A stretch of DNA of 8,786 nt from an uncultured Polymorphobacter sp. (GCA_937894055.1 CALDHQ010000370.1:1-8786), one strand, 5' to 3'. Shown: positions 1-6,571, counted from the stretch's first letter. The notes: a model not told the origin generated them from the letters alone. Numbers and translations: made by a program.

Positions 1-1
1 T

Positions 2-1171
2 CGCGTGCTCGCCGATCCGGCACTGACCGGCATCAGCGCCGGCCGCACCGAACTCGCCGAAGTCGCTGCCTCGGCGCCCGGTGTCGCTGCCGCGCTGCTG
101 CGGCTGCATGCGCTGGTCGCTAGTGGTGTTGCCAAGCAGCAAAGCGCCGCGCCGACAGTCGCCGGGCCGGTCGAACGCGTCGAACAGTTGCTGCGCGACC
201 GCCGCAACCACTTCCCCGAACTTGACGCAGCGTGCGAGGCACTTGCCGATGACCTGCGGCTGGCGTCGGCCGATCTCAGCGCCGCGATGACCGACCGGCT
301 GCGCGTCCGCCACGGGCTGACGGTGCGCGTGCTGCCCGTCGATGTCATGCCCGACCATCTGCGCCGGCTCGACCTGCACGCGCGGCAGTTGCAGCTGTCG
401 GAAGGGCTCGATGCGTCATCGCGGCGCTTTCACATCGCCTGCCAGCTGGCGCTGAGCGAATTGCGCCCCGTCATCGATGCGGCGCTGATCGGTGCCGACC
501 TCAGCGACGGTGCCGAAGACCGCGCCGGCGCACGCATCGGCGTGCAGGTGCTGGCGAACTATGCCGCGGCGGCCATCATGATGCCCTATGGCCGCTTCGT
601 CGGCAGCTGCGAGGCGCTGGGCTATGACGTCGAGCTGCTGCAGGCGCGATTCGGCGCGGGGTTCGAACAGGTCGCGCACCGGCTGACGACGTTGCAGCGC
701 CCGGGCGCGCGCGGCGTGCCGTTTTTCCTGATGCGGCTCGACCGCGCCGGCAATGTCTCGAAACGGCTGTCGGCGTTCAACACGCCGTTGGCGCAGCACG
801 GCGGCGGTTGTCCGTTGTGGGCGGTGCACACCGCGTTCGACCGGCCCGGTGCCATCGTCCGCCAGGTTGTCGAAACCGAAGACGGCGGCCGCTTCCTGAC
901 GATTGCGCGCACCGTGCGGACTTTCGCGATGCCGTTCGGGTCGACGCGGCCGGAATTTGTCATCGCGCTCGGATGTGAACTGGCGCATGCGCGCGCGCTG
1001 GTCTATGCGCACGGGCTTGAACTCGACACCACGCCGGCTGTGCCGATCGGTCTTGGGTGCGCGGCGTGTGCGCGCACCGGTTGCCGGCAGCGCAGCATTG
1101 CCCCGGCGGGCACGCGGTTGCGGTTCGATGAACGTTCGCGCGGGGTGACCCCGTTTCGGTTTGAAGGTTGA
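2..1171 (+). CDS. ScfR/RamB-type (short-chain fatty acyl) XRE-family transcriptional regulator, 5' truncated
   Basis: The gene enters from the left edge; 389 residues are visible and the true start is outside the window. The missing part should hold the N-terminal XRE helix-turn-helix, about 80-90 residues judged from the usual length of about 460-480. The visible part starts in the linker that follows the HTH. An ImmA/IrrE-like domain (around residues 95-160) follows; where a metallopeptidase has HExxH it reads FHIACQLALSE, so protease activity is unlikely. The C-terminal domain keeps the family cysteines: CPLW near 270, GCELAH near 324 and the cluster GCAACARTGC near 351-360, and it ends in the usual RGVTPFRF tail. 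Such regulators sense acyl-CoA status and control the glyoxylate or methylcitrate routes. Its stop codon lies directly before the aceB ribosome binding site, which suggests co-transcription and control of aceB. Family placement is firm; the ligand is inferred. Confidence 0.85.
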   Translation, partial: RVLADPALTGISAGRTELAEVAASAPGVAAALLRLHALVASGVAKQQSAAPTVAGPVERVEQLLRDRRNHFPELDAACEALADDLRLASADLSAAMTDRLRVRHGLTVRVLPVDVMPDHLRRLDLHARQLQLSEGLDASSRRFHIACQLALSELRPVIDAALIGADLSDGAEDRAGARIGVQVLANYAAAAIMMPYGRFVGSCEALGYDVELLQARFGAGFEQVAHRLTTLQRPGARGVPFFLMRLDRAGNVSKRLSAFNTPLAQHGGGCPLWAVHTAFDRPGAIVRQVVETEDGGRFLTIARTVRTFAMPFGSTRPEFVIALGCELAHARALVYAHGLELDTTPAVPIGLGCAACARTGCRQRSIAPAGTRLRFDERSRGVTPFRFEG

Positions 1172-1176
1172 AGGAG
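1171..1176 (+). promoter_or_regulatory. Shine-Dalgarno sequence of aceB
   Basis: AAGGAG begins on the last base of the upstream regulator's TGA stop and lies six bases before the GTG at 1183. It decides the start of aceB and implies that ribosomes finishing the regulator can restart on aceB. Confidence 0.8.
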
Positions 1177-1182
1177 ACACTT

Positions 1183-2766
1183 GTGGCAGTTGCAGGCGTG
1201 ACGATTACCGGCGTGATGAAGCCGGGCTATGAAACCATCTTGACCGACGACGCGCTGACGTTCGTCGCCAACCTGCACCGCATGTACGAGCCGACGCGCC
1301 AGGCGCTGCTCGGCGCGCGCGAGAATCGCCAGAAGTGGTTCGATGCCGGCAACCCGATCGACTTCGCGCCCGAAACGCTGGCGGTGCGGCTGGGCGACTG
1401 GAAGGTCGCGGGGTCGCCCGCCGACCTGCAGGACCGCCGCGTTGAAATCACCGGGCCGGTCGATCGCAAGATGGTCATCAACGCGCTCAATTCGGGCGCC
1501 AAATGCTATATGGCGTGCTTCGAGGATGCCTCGACCCCGGCCTGGGACATCATGGTCGAAGGCCAGATCAACCTGCGCGATGCCTGCGCCGGCACGATCA
1601 GCCTTGAGGACAAGGGCAAGACCTACAAGCTCAATGATACCACCGCGACGCTGATCGCCCGCCCGCGCGGCTGGCACCTGCCCGAAGCGCATATGGTCGT
1701 CGACGGCCAGCAGGTGTCGGGCTCACTGTTCGATTTCGGGCTGTATTTCTTCCACAACGCCAAGGCACTGATCGCCAAGGGCTCGGGCCCGTATTTCTAT
1801 CTGCCGAAGATCGAGCATTATCTCGAAGCGCGGCTGTGGAACAACGTCTTCGTGTTCGCGCAGTCGGCGCTTGGCCTGCCGCTCGGCAGCATCAAGGCGA
1901 CAGTGCTCATCGAAACGCTGCCCGGCGCGTTCATGGCGGACGAAATCCTGTTCGAACTGCGCGACCATATCGCCGCGCTCAACTGCGGCCGCTGGGACTA
2001 TATCTTCAGCTACATCAAGACCTTCCGCAACGACGCCAGCCATGTCCTGCCCGACCGCGCCGCGGTCAACATGACGGTGCCGTTCATGCGCGCCTATGCG
2101 CTGCACGTCATCCGCACCTGCCACAAGCGCGGCGCGCACGCGATGGGCGGGATGAGCGCGTTCATCCCGGTCAAGAACGACGAAGCCGCGAATGAAAAGG
2201 CCTATGCTGCGGTCCGCGCCGACAAGGAACGCGAAGCCACCGACGGCTGCGACGGCACCTGGGTCGCGCACCCCGGCCTCGTCGGCGTCGCGATGGAGGT
2301 CTTCGACCGCGTCATGCCCGGCCCGAACCAGCTGTCGAAGATTCCCGCCGGCAGCGTCACCGCCGAGGAACTGACCACGGCCCCCGAAGGCCCCAAGACG
2401 CTCGCCGGGCTGTCGATGAACGTCAACGTCGGCATCGCCTATATCGCCAGCTGGCTGCGCGGCGTCGGTGCGGCCCCGCTGCACAACATGATGGAGGATG
2501 CGGCCACCGCCGAAATCAGCCGCACGCAGTTGTGGCAGTGGCGCAAGGTCGGCGCGAAGCTCGACTCCGGCGAAACCGTCGATGACGCACTGATCGAACG
2601 CGTCGTTGACGAGCAGATGGAAGTCCTCAAGGCCGAAGTCGGCGGCAACTTCTTCGAAGCCGGCAAGTTCAAGGAAGCCGCCGACGTGTTCACGACGCTG
2701 ACGCTGGCGGATGAACTGGCGCCGTTTTTGACGTTGCCGGCTTATGCGAGGTATTTCAGCCGCTAG
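1183..2766 (+). CDS. aceB: Malate synthase A
   Basis: Condenses glyoxylate with acetyl-CoA to malate, the second step of the cytoplasmic glyoxylate shunt. The product has 527 residues, close to the roughly 530 usual for form A. Visible landmarks are RPRGWHLPEAHM near 160 (glyoxylate-binding arginine region), LPKIEHYLEARLW near 207, the malate synthase signature RDHIAALNCGRWDYIF near 260-275, and LHNMMEDAATAEISR near 433-447, which carries the expected catalytic aspartate. The GTG at 1183 is chosen because AAGGAG at 1171-1176 lies six bases upstream; the in-frame TTG at 1168 would place the Shine-Dalgarno sequence inside the gene. The upstream regulator stops at 1171, so the two are probably one transcript with coupled translation. 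Isocitrate lyase is not in the window. The enzyme looks complete, with no odd substitutions noticed. Confidence 0.97.
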   Translation: MAVAGVTITGVMKPGYETILTDDALTFVANLHRMYEPTRQALLGARENRQKWFDAGNPIDFAPETLAVRLGDWKVAGSPADLQDRRVEITGPVDRKMVINALNSGAKCYMACFEDASTPAWDIMVEGQINLRDACAGTISLEDKGKTYKLNDTTATLIARPRGWHLPEAHMVVDGQQVSGSLFDFGLYFFHNAKALIAKGSGPYFYLPKIEHYLEARLWNNVFVFAQSALGLPLGSIKATVLIETLPGAFMADEILFELRDHIAALNCGRWDYIFSYIKTFRNDASHVLPDRAAVNMTVPFMRAYALHVIRTCHKRGAHAMGGMSAFIPVKNDEAANEKAYAAVRADKEREATDGCDGTWVAHPGLVGVAMEVFDRVMPGPNQLSKIPAGSVTAEELTTAPEGPKTLAGLSMNVNVGIAYIASWLRGVGAAPLHNMMEDAATAEISRTQLWQWRKVGAKLDSGETVDDALIERVVDEQMEVLKAEVGGNFFEAGKFKEAADVFTTLTLADELAPFLTLPAYARYFSR

Positions 2767-2774
2767 CGCGGCCA

Positions 2775-2817
2775 GCGCCGAAGTCGAAATTTGCGCAGCG
2801 AATTTTGCCTTCGGCGC
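2775..2817. repeat. Long near-perfect hairpin (REP-like) downstream of aceB
   Basis: Bases 2775-2783 pair perfectly with 2809-2817. After one T/C mismatch (2784/2808), 2785-2794 pair with 2798-2807, including two G-U pairs, leaving a three-base GCA loop. That gives 19 pairs in 43 bases. It starts nine bases after the aceB stop. No T-tract follows, so a classic intrinsic terminator is unlikely; 3'-end protection or a REP-like element fits better. The apex and the sequence just downstream recur after rplL (7825-7875). Confidence 0.7.
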
Positions 2818-2840
2818 GGACTCGCGCAAGGCCGGCCGGC
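2818..2840 (+). repeat. Composite intergenic repeat, copy 1 (right half)
   Basis: GGACTCGCGCAAGGCCGG at 2818-2835, followed by CCGGC, matches 7853-7875 at 20 of 23 positions. Copy 2 also has the hairpin apex TTGCGCAGC at nearly the same distance upstream (18 against 17 bases). The palindrome GCCGGCCGGC occupies 2831-2840. Both copies are between genes. Confidence 0.55.
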
Positions 2841-2877
2841 GGGGCGGAGGCGCCAAGCCGACGAACCCGTCCGACGG

Positions 2878-2892
2878 CGTGGCTTTGCCACG
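2878..2892. repeat. Short palindrome CGTGGC-TTT-GCCACG
   Basis: Six perfect pairs around a TTT loop in the aceB-symporter spacer. There is no T-tract after it and no evident function; it is one of several small GC palindromes in the intergenic regions. Confidence 0.4.
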
Positions 2893-2936
2893 ACGCGCCT
2901 AACGCCCTCGACTGCTCCCCAACACCCCGCTACCTT

Positions 2937-2949
2937 CCCCCACAGGGGG
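2937..2949 (+). promoter_or_regulatory. Hairpin covering the Shine-Dalgarno sequence of the symporter gene
   Basis: Five C (2937-2941) can pair with five G (2945-2949) around an ACA loop. The G arm is the only Shine-Dalgarno-like sequence (AGGGGG, 2944-2949) before the ATG at 2959. The upstream stretch 2901-2944 is C-rich (25 C, 4 G in 44 bases). Translation may therefore be kept low or depend on unfolding. The pairing is directly visible; regulation is inferred. Confidence 0.4.
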
Positions 2950-2958
2950 CCCAACACC

Positions 2959-4167
2959 ATGTCGCAACTCCACAAATCACCCGTGCTGCGCGTTCTCCTC
3001 GGCCTCGTCGCCGGCCTGCTCCTTGGCCTCCTCGCGCCCGACAGCCTCGCCGTCAAACTCGTCGAACCCGTCGGCCAGCTCTGGGTCAACGGGTTGCGCA
3101 TGACGATCGTGCCGCTGATTGCGGCGCTGCTCATCGTCGCGGTTGCGGGCGGCGAGCGCGGCGCCACCGGCAAGCTTGGCGCCCGGGCGTTCGCGGTGTT
3201 CGCGGCGCTGGCGATTGTCGTCGCCACTATCGCGGCATTCGTCACGCCGCATTTGTGGGGCGGATTGAAACTTGACCCCGCCGACACCGCGGCGTTGCTG
3301 GCGAACAGCACCGCACTGCCCGAAGGTGCGGCGCTGACCCCGCGCGACTGGCTGTTGTCGCTGGTGCCCGCCAACATCATCAAGGCCGCCGCCGACGGCG
3401 CCATCCTGCCGCTACTGGTGTTCACGCTGATCTTTGCCGCAGCACTCGGACGGTTGCCCGACGCGGTTGCGGCGCCGGTCATCGGTTTCTTCAAGGGGCT
3501 GGGCGACGCGATGATGATCGTCGTCGGCTGGGTGCTGATTCTTGCGCCAATCGGCGTCTTCGGGCTCGGTGCGGTGGTCGGCGCCAAGCTTGGCGGTGCC
3601 GCGGCGACGGCGCTGCTGCTGTTCTTCGCGGTGAGCATCATCGCCTATTCGGTGCTGACGCTGGCGCTGTATCCACTGGCGCCGCTGGGCGGCGTGTCGA
3701 TCGGCCGGTTTGCGCGCGGCATTCTGCCGGCGCAGCTGGTGGCGTTCGCATCGCGGTCGTCGCTGGCATCGCTGCCGTCGATGCTGACCGCGGCGCGCGG
3801 CCCGCTCGGTGTGTCCGAACCGGTTAGCGCCTTCGTGCTGCCCCTGGCGGCGGCAACGTTCAAGCTGCAAGGGGCGGTCAGCTTGCTGCTCGGCGTGACG
3901 TTTGTCGCGACGCTGTACGGCATCCCGCTCGGGCCGGCGGCGATTGCGCTGGCGGCGGGCTACGGCGTGTTGCTGGCGCTGAGCACGCCGGGCATCACCA
4001 GCGCCGGCTTGCTGATGCAGGTGCCGCTGTTCGAAGCGCTCGGGCTGCCGGTCGAAGGACTGGCACTGCTGATCGCGATCGATACAATACCCGACATCTT
4101 CAAGACGGTGGCGAATGTCACCGCCGATCTGCTCGCGGCGGTGTTGCTTGACCGCAGCAAAGCTTAG
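2959..4167 (+). CDS. Divergent SDF/DAACS-family dicarboxylate or amino acid:cation symporter
   Basis: An inner-membrane protein of 402 residues, close to the family's usual length, with about eight hydrophobic segments and two re-entrant hairpins expected. The ATG at 2959 gives a typical N-terminus (short polar start, then LRVLLGLVAGLLLGLL). The serine-rich hairpin 1 is seen at 263-273 (FASRSSLASLP). Hairpin 2 is near 341-352 (LSTPGITSAGLL). The last helix keeps the pattern D375, D379, T383, N386, D390, matching D390, D394, T398, N401 and D405 of GltPh, but the substrate-binding arginine (R397 there) is K382. The NMDGT motif of helix 7 is replaced by FKLQG (301-305). Membership is clear, but substrate and coupling ion cannot be read off. 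Being next to aceB might suggest C4-dicarboxylates, which is only inference because the spacer argues for a separate transcript. Confidence 0.88.
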   Translation: MSQLHKSPVLRVLLGLVAGLLLGLLAPDSLAVKLVEPVGQLWVNGLRMTIVPLIAALLIVAVAGGERGATGKLGARAFAVFAALAIVVATIAAFVTPHLWGGLKLDPADTAALLANSTALPEGAALTPRDWLLSLVPANIIKAAADGAILPLLVFTLIFAAALGRLPDAVAAPVIGFFKGLGDAMMIVVGWVLILAPIGVFGLGAVVGAKLGGAAATALLLFFAVSIIAYSVLTLALYPLAPLGGVSIGRFARGILPAQLVAFASRSSLASLPSMLTAARGPLGVSEPVSAFVLPLAAATFKLQGAVSLLLGVTFVATLYGIPLGPAAIALAAGYGVLLALSTPGITSAGLLMQVPLFEALGLPVEGLALLIAIDTIPDIFKTVANVTADLLAAVLLDRSKA

Positions 4168-4172
4168 CCGTT

Positions 4173-4186
4173 GTGCCACAAGGCAC
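4173..4186 (+). other. Small hairpin after the symporter gene
   Basis: GTGCC and GGCAC pair around an ACAA loop six bases after the stop codon. There is no T-tract, so termination here would be weak at best; the -35 box of the tRNA promoter follows immediately. Confidence 0.3.
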
Positions 4187-4215
4187 TTGCGAGATTTAGC
4201 CCGTATCGGTATAGC
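4187..4215 (+). promoter_or_regulatory. Promoter of tRNA-Trp (and probably secE-nusG)
   Basis: TTGCGA (4187-4192) and TATAGC (4210-4215) are separated by 17 bases, a good housekeeping-sigma match. Transcription would start near 4222, about a dozen bases before the mature tRNA 5' end. Confidence 0.6.
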
Positions 4216-4233
4216 CGCCCGTCTCGGACCCGG

Positions 4234-4309
4234 AGGAGTGTAGCTCAGCTGGTAGAGCATCGGTCTCCAAAACCGAGGGCCGGGGGTTCGAATCCCTCCA
4301 CTCCTGCCA
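4234..4309 (+). tRNA. tRNA-Trp (anticodon CCA)
   Basis: A complete 76-base cloverleaf. The acceptor stem AGGAGTG (4234-4240) pairs with CACTCCT (4299-4305), the D stem is GCTC/GAGC, and the anticodon stem TCGGT/ACCGA encloses CTCCAAA with anticodon CCA at 4267-4269. The variable loop has five bases, and the T arm carries TTCGAAT. G4306 is the discriminator base expected for tRNA-Trp, and the 3' CCA is encoded (4307-4309). It decodes UGG. tRNA-Trp just upstream of secE-nusG is a widespread bacterial arrangement. Confidence 0.98.
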
Positions 4310-4392
4310 TGCTCCGGGACCGTTCAGGCCTTGAAGTCGGCCGGGACGGGTACGAAGTTGGGTTGGATGCCCAGCCGCGGTTTCGCGGGCGG

Positions 4393-4441
4393 CGGTCACA
4401 GTGACCGGTGCAGCGCGGCCCGGGCTGGTTTTTGTTGTTTT
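4393..4441 (+). terminator. Dyad and T-rich tract between tRNA-Trp and secE (possible attenuator)
   Basis: A perfect interrupted palindrome CGGTCAC-A-GTGACCG (4393-4407) is followed by a short stem CAGC/GCTG (4411-4414/4424-4427) and a T-rich run (4429-4441, 11 T in 13 bases). This could be a partial terminator that lets tRNA output exceed secE-nusG transcription, or simply the tRNA 3' trailer. The stem is short, so this is tentative. Confidence 0.35.
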
Positions 4442-4464
4442 ACCGTTCAGGCGGGAAGGTTGAG

Positions 4465-4662
4465 ATGGCCAAGACGACCCCGGGTGAGTTCGTTGCGCAA
4501 GTTCGCGCCGAAACTGCCAAGATCAGCTGGCCGACGCGTCGCGAGACGATCACCACGACGATTTTCGTGCTGATCATGACCACGGTGCTGTCGATCTTCT
4601 TCCTGGGCGTCGATCAGATTCTCGGCTGGTCGGTCAAGTTCCTGCTCAGCTTCGCGTCCTGA
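4465..4662 (+). CDS. secE: Preprotein translocase subunit SecE
   Basis: A small essential subunit of the SecYEG inner-membrane channel, clamping SecY. The 65-residue product is the short, single-span form usual in alphaproteobacteria. An amphipathic N-terminal part contains the conserved SWPTRRET (21-28, with the family's W-P pair), followed by one membrane segment at about 31-50 and a short C-terminal tail. The start ATG at 4465 has GGGAAGG (4453-4459) five bases upstream; the longer frame from 4408 would add residues foreign to the family. It lies 155 bases after tRNA-Trp and 36 bases before nusG, so it is probably cotranscribed with nusG. Confidence 0.96.
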   Translation: MAKTTPGEFVAQVRAETAKISWPTRRETITTTIFVLIMTTVLSIFFLGVDQILGWSVKFLLSFAS

Positions 4663-4698
4663 CGCGTCGCTTAGGCAGCATAAGGGAAGTTTGGATCA

Positions 4699-5241
4699 AT
4701 GCCGTCGCGCTGGTACATCATTCACGCTTATTCGGGCTTTGAGAACAAGGTCCGCGAAGCGATTCAGATCGAAGCCGCGCGCATGGGCCTCGATGCCTTC
4801 ATCGACGCCATCGAAGTGCCCGTCGAAAAGGTCACCGAGGTGCGCCGCGGCAAGAAGGTCACGTCGGACCGCAAGTATTTCCCGGGCTATGTGCTCGCCA
4901 AGCTCAACATGAACGATGACGTCTATCACCTCGTGAAGAACACGCCGAAGGTGACGGGCTTCCTCGGTCAGCAGAACAAGCCGCAACCGATTACCGAAGC
5001 CGAAGCGGCGCGGATTTTGAATACCAAGGCCGAGGAAGCGGTGTCGACCGCCAAGCCCAAGCTCAAGGTCAATTTCGAAATCGGCGACCAGGTCAAGGTG
5101 CTCGACGGTCCGTTCGCCAGTTTCAACGGCATGGTCGAAGAACTCGATTTCGATCATGGCAAGGTCAAGGTTTCGGTGTCGATCTTCGGGCGCGCAACGC
5201 CCGTCGAGCTCGCGTTCGAGCAGGTCGAAAAGCCGAAGTAA
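4699..5241 (+). CDS. nusG: Transcription termination/antitermination factor NusG
   Basis: A universal elongation factor that binds the RNA polymerase clamp, suppresses pausing and links polymerase to Rho or to ribosomal protein S10. The 180-residue length is normal. The NGN domain runs from about 4 to 115, with RWYIIHAYSGFENKVRE at its start and FPGYVLAKL at 61-69. The KOW domain follows from about 126 (FEIGDQVKVLDGPFASFNG) to 178. Purine-rich AAGGGAAG (4682-4689) lies 9 bases upstream of the ATG. It follows secE by 36 bases and precedes rplK by 77 bases, the classical secE-nusG-rplKA order. Nothing is unusual in the protein. Confidence 0.98.
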   Translation: MPSRWYIIHAYSGFENKVREAIQIEAARMGLDAFIDAIEVPVEKVTEVRRGKKVTSDRKYFPGYVLAKLNMNDDVYHLVKNTPKVTGFLGQQNKPQPITEAEAARILNTKAEEAVSTAKPKLKVNFEIGDQVKVLDGPFASFNGMVEELDFDHGKVKVSVSIFGRATPVELAFEQVEKPK

Positions 5242-5269
5242 GGTTTCCGCTGCAAGGCGGGATTTGGAA

Positions 5270-5302
5270 GTGGGAGGCAACCTCGGTTGTCGTTTGCACC
5301 AC
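5270..5302 (+). promoter_or_regulatory. Candidate L1-binding operator in the rplK-rplA leader
   Basis: GTGG (5270-5273) pairs with CCAC (5299-5302). Directly inside, GAGG (5274-5277) pairs with CCTC (5281-5284) around CAA, leaving a one-sided loop of 14 bases (5285-5298). The 5' strand GTGGGAGGC and the closing ACCAC reproduce elements of the L1 site of 23S rRNA (helices 76-77, GGUGGGAGGC and UACCAC in E. coli, recalled from memory). The element ends two bases before the rplK Shine-Dalgarno (AAGGAG, 5305-5310), where bound L1 would block initiation. Autogenous control by L1 is well known for this operon in E. coli; it is inferred here. Confidence 0.55.
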
Positions 5303-5318
5303 ATAAGGAGTGCCGAAA

Positions 5319-5753
5319 ATGGCAAAGAAGATTACCGGTTACATCAAGTTGCAGGTGAAGGCTGGCGCTGCCAACCCGAGCCCGCCGATTGGTCCCGCGC
5401 TCGGTCAGCGCGGCGTCAACATCATGGAATTCTGCAAGGCGTTCAACGCCAAGACCGAATCGCTCGAGAAGGGTACGCCCATCCCGACCGTGATCACGGT
5501 TTATGCCGACCGCAGCTTCACCTTCATCACGAAGACGCCGCCGGCGTCGTTCCTGATCAAGCAAGCCGCGGGCATGAAGTCGGGCGGCACGACGCCGGGC
5601 AAGGGCGCGTTCGCCGGCAAGATCAAGCAGTCGCAGATCCGCGAAATCGCGCTGATCAAGATGGCGGATTTGAACGCCAACGACATCGATATGGCAATGA
5701 AGACGATCGAGGGCTCGGCCCGTTCGATCGGCCTCGAAGTAGTGGAGGGCTGA
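5319..5753 (+). CDS. rplK: 50S ribosomal protein L11
   Basis: Binds the GTPase-associated region of 23S rRNA (around helices 43-44), contacts elongation factors and is needed for RelA activation. The product has 144 residues, typical length. The N-terminal domain shows the proline-rich [20 protein letters not shown] (19-38), the region involved in thiostrepton sensitivity. The C-terminal RNA-binding domain includes [15 protein letters not shown] (71-85) and the usual tail around [22 protein letters not shown]. The start is the ATG at 5319 with AAGGAG eight bases upstream; the in-frame GTG at 5310 overlaps that Shine-Dalgarno and would add a spurious MPK. Four bases separate it from rplA. Confidence 0.98.
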   Translation: MAKKITGYIKLQVKAGAANPSPPIGPALGQRGVNIMEFCKAFNAKTESLEKGTPIPTVITVYADRSFTFITKTPPASFLIKQAAGMKSGGTTPGKGAFAGKIKQSQIREIALIKMADLNANDIDMAMKTIEGSARSIGLEVVEG

Positions 5754-5757
5754 TCCA

Positions 5758-6456
5758 ATGGCCGCAACCAAGAAGTACAAGGCGCTCGCCGCCACCGTCG
5801 ACAACGACAAGCTCTACGACCTCGATGTCGCGCTGAACTCGGTCAAGGCCAACGCCACCGCCAAGTTCGACGAAACCATCGAAGTCGCGATCAACCTCAA
5901 CGTCGATCCGCGCCACGCCGACCAGATGGTCCGCGGCGTCGTGACGCTGCCGTCGGGCACCGGCAAGACCGTGCGCGTCGGCGTGTTCGCACGTGGCGCC
6001 AAGGCTGAAGAAGCCCTTGCTGCGGGTGCTGACGTTGTCGGCGCCGAAGACCTGCTCGAAATCGTCCAGGGCGGCAAGATCGACTTCGATCGCTGCATCG
6101 CCACGCCCGACATGATGGGTCTGGTCGGCCGTCTCGGCAAGGTGCTCGGTCCCAAGGGTCTGATGCCCAACCCCAAGCTCGGCACCGTGACGATGAACGT
6201 CAAGGAAGCTGTCGAAGCGGCCAAGGGCGGCCAGATTGAATACCGCGTCGAAAAGGCCGGTATCATCCATGGCGGCATCGGCAAGGCGAGCTTCCCGATC
6301 GAAGCGCTGCGCGCCAACTTCGACGCGCTGCTCGATGCGGTTGTCCGTTCGAAGCCGTCGGGTGCCAAGGGCAAGTATCTGCAGAAGATCGCGCTCAGCT
6401 CGACGATGGGCGTCGGCATCAAGGTCGATACGACGACGGTCGGCCACAGCGCCTGA
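5758..6456 (+). CDS. rplA: 50S ribosomal protein L1
   Basis: Forms the mobile L1 stalk by the E site and, in many bacteria, represses its own operon by binding the mRNA leader. At 232 residues it is full length. The L1 signature is seen at about 119-139 ([19 protein letters not shown]), with PNPKLGTVT following, and both domain-1 segments are present at the ends ([11 protein letters not shown] near 5-15, [13 protein letters not shown] near 214-226). The Shine-Dalgarno GGAGGG (5744-5749) lies inside the end of rplK and the genes are four bases apart, so translation is probably coupled. A hairpin terminator follows 23 bases after the stop. Confidence 0.98.
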   Translation: MAATKKYKALAATVDNDKLYDLDVALNSVKANATAKFDETIEVAINLNVDPRHADQMVRGVVTLPSGTGKTVRVGVFARGAKAEEALAAGADVVGAEDLLEIVQGGKIDFDRCIATPDMMGLVGRLGKVLGPKGLMPNPKLGTVTMNVKEAVEAAKGGQIEYRVEKAGIIHGGIGKASFPIEALRANFDALLDAVVRSKPSGAKGKYLQKIALSSTMGVGIKVDTTTVGHSA

Positions 6457-6479
6457 CCTGTCACACCGATTGAAATGCG

Positions 6480-6508
6480 AAGGGCCGGGGGCAACTCCGG
6501 CCCTTTTC
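6480..6508 (+). terminator. Intrinsic terminator of the secE-nusG-rplKA transcript
   Basis: Bases 6480-6490 pair with 6495-6505 (11 pairs, one G-T) around a GCAA tetraloop, and TTTT (6504-6507) forms the end of the stem and a short tract. The eight-base core AGGGCCGG/CCGGCCCT is perfect. It sits between the rplA stop and the rplJ promoter, as expected for separate units. Confidence 0.8.
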
Positions 6509-6537
6509 ATTTGCCGGCAGGCTGAAGGCCACAAAAC

Positions 6538-6565
6538 TTGACCACGGCGCGAATCCCACTATAGA
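6538..6565 (+). promoter_or_regulatory. Promoter of rplJ-rplL
   Basis: TTGACC (6538-6543) and TATAGA (6560-6565) are separated by 16 bases, close to the housekeeping-sigma consensus in a GC-rich context. It lies 30 bases beyond the rplA terminator. The start point would be near 6572, leaving a leader of about 260 bases before rplJ. Confidence 0.7.
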
Positions 6566-6571
6566 CACGCG

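Noticed and set aside
1723..2856. Long open frame (377 codons) on the minus strand opposite aceB
   Set aside because: It is the antisense shadow of a well-recognised malate synthase in GC-rich DNA, with a low-complexity Arg/Ala-rich product and no family resemblance.
2763..3641. Minus-strand open frame opposite the symporter
   Set aside because: Its product is a Ser/Ala/Pro-rich shadow of the symporter's codons, with no recognisable motif.
5280..5292. ACCTCGGTTGTCG shared by the rplK leader and the rplJ coding sequence (6890-6902)
   Set aside because: A single 13-base match in 8.8 kb of GC-rich DNA is expected by chance, and the second copy is explained by L10 codons.
5310..5318. GTG at 5310 as the rplK start
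   Set aside because: It overlaps the Shine-Dalgarno and adds residues absent from L11 proteins; the ATG at 5319 fits.
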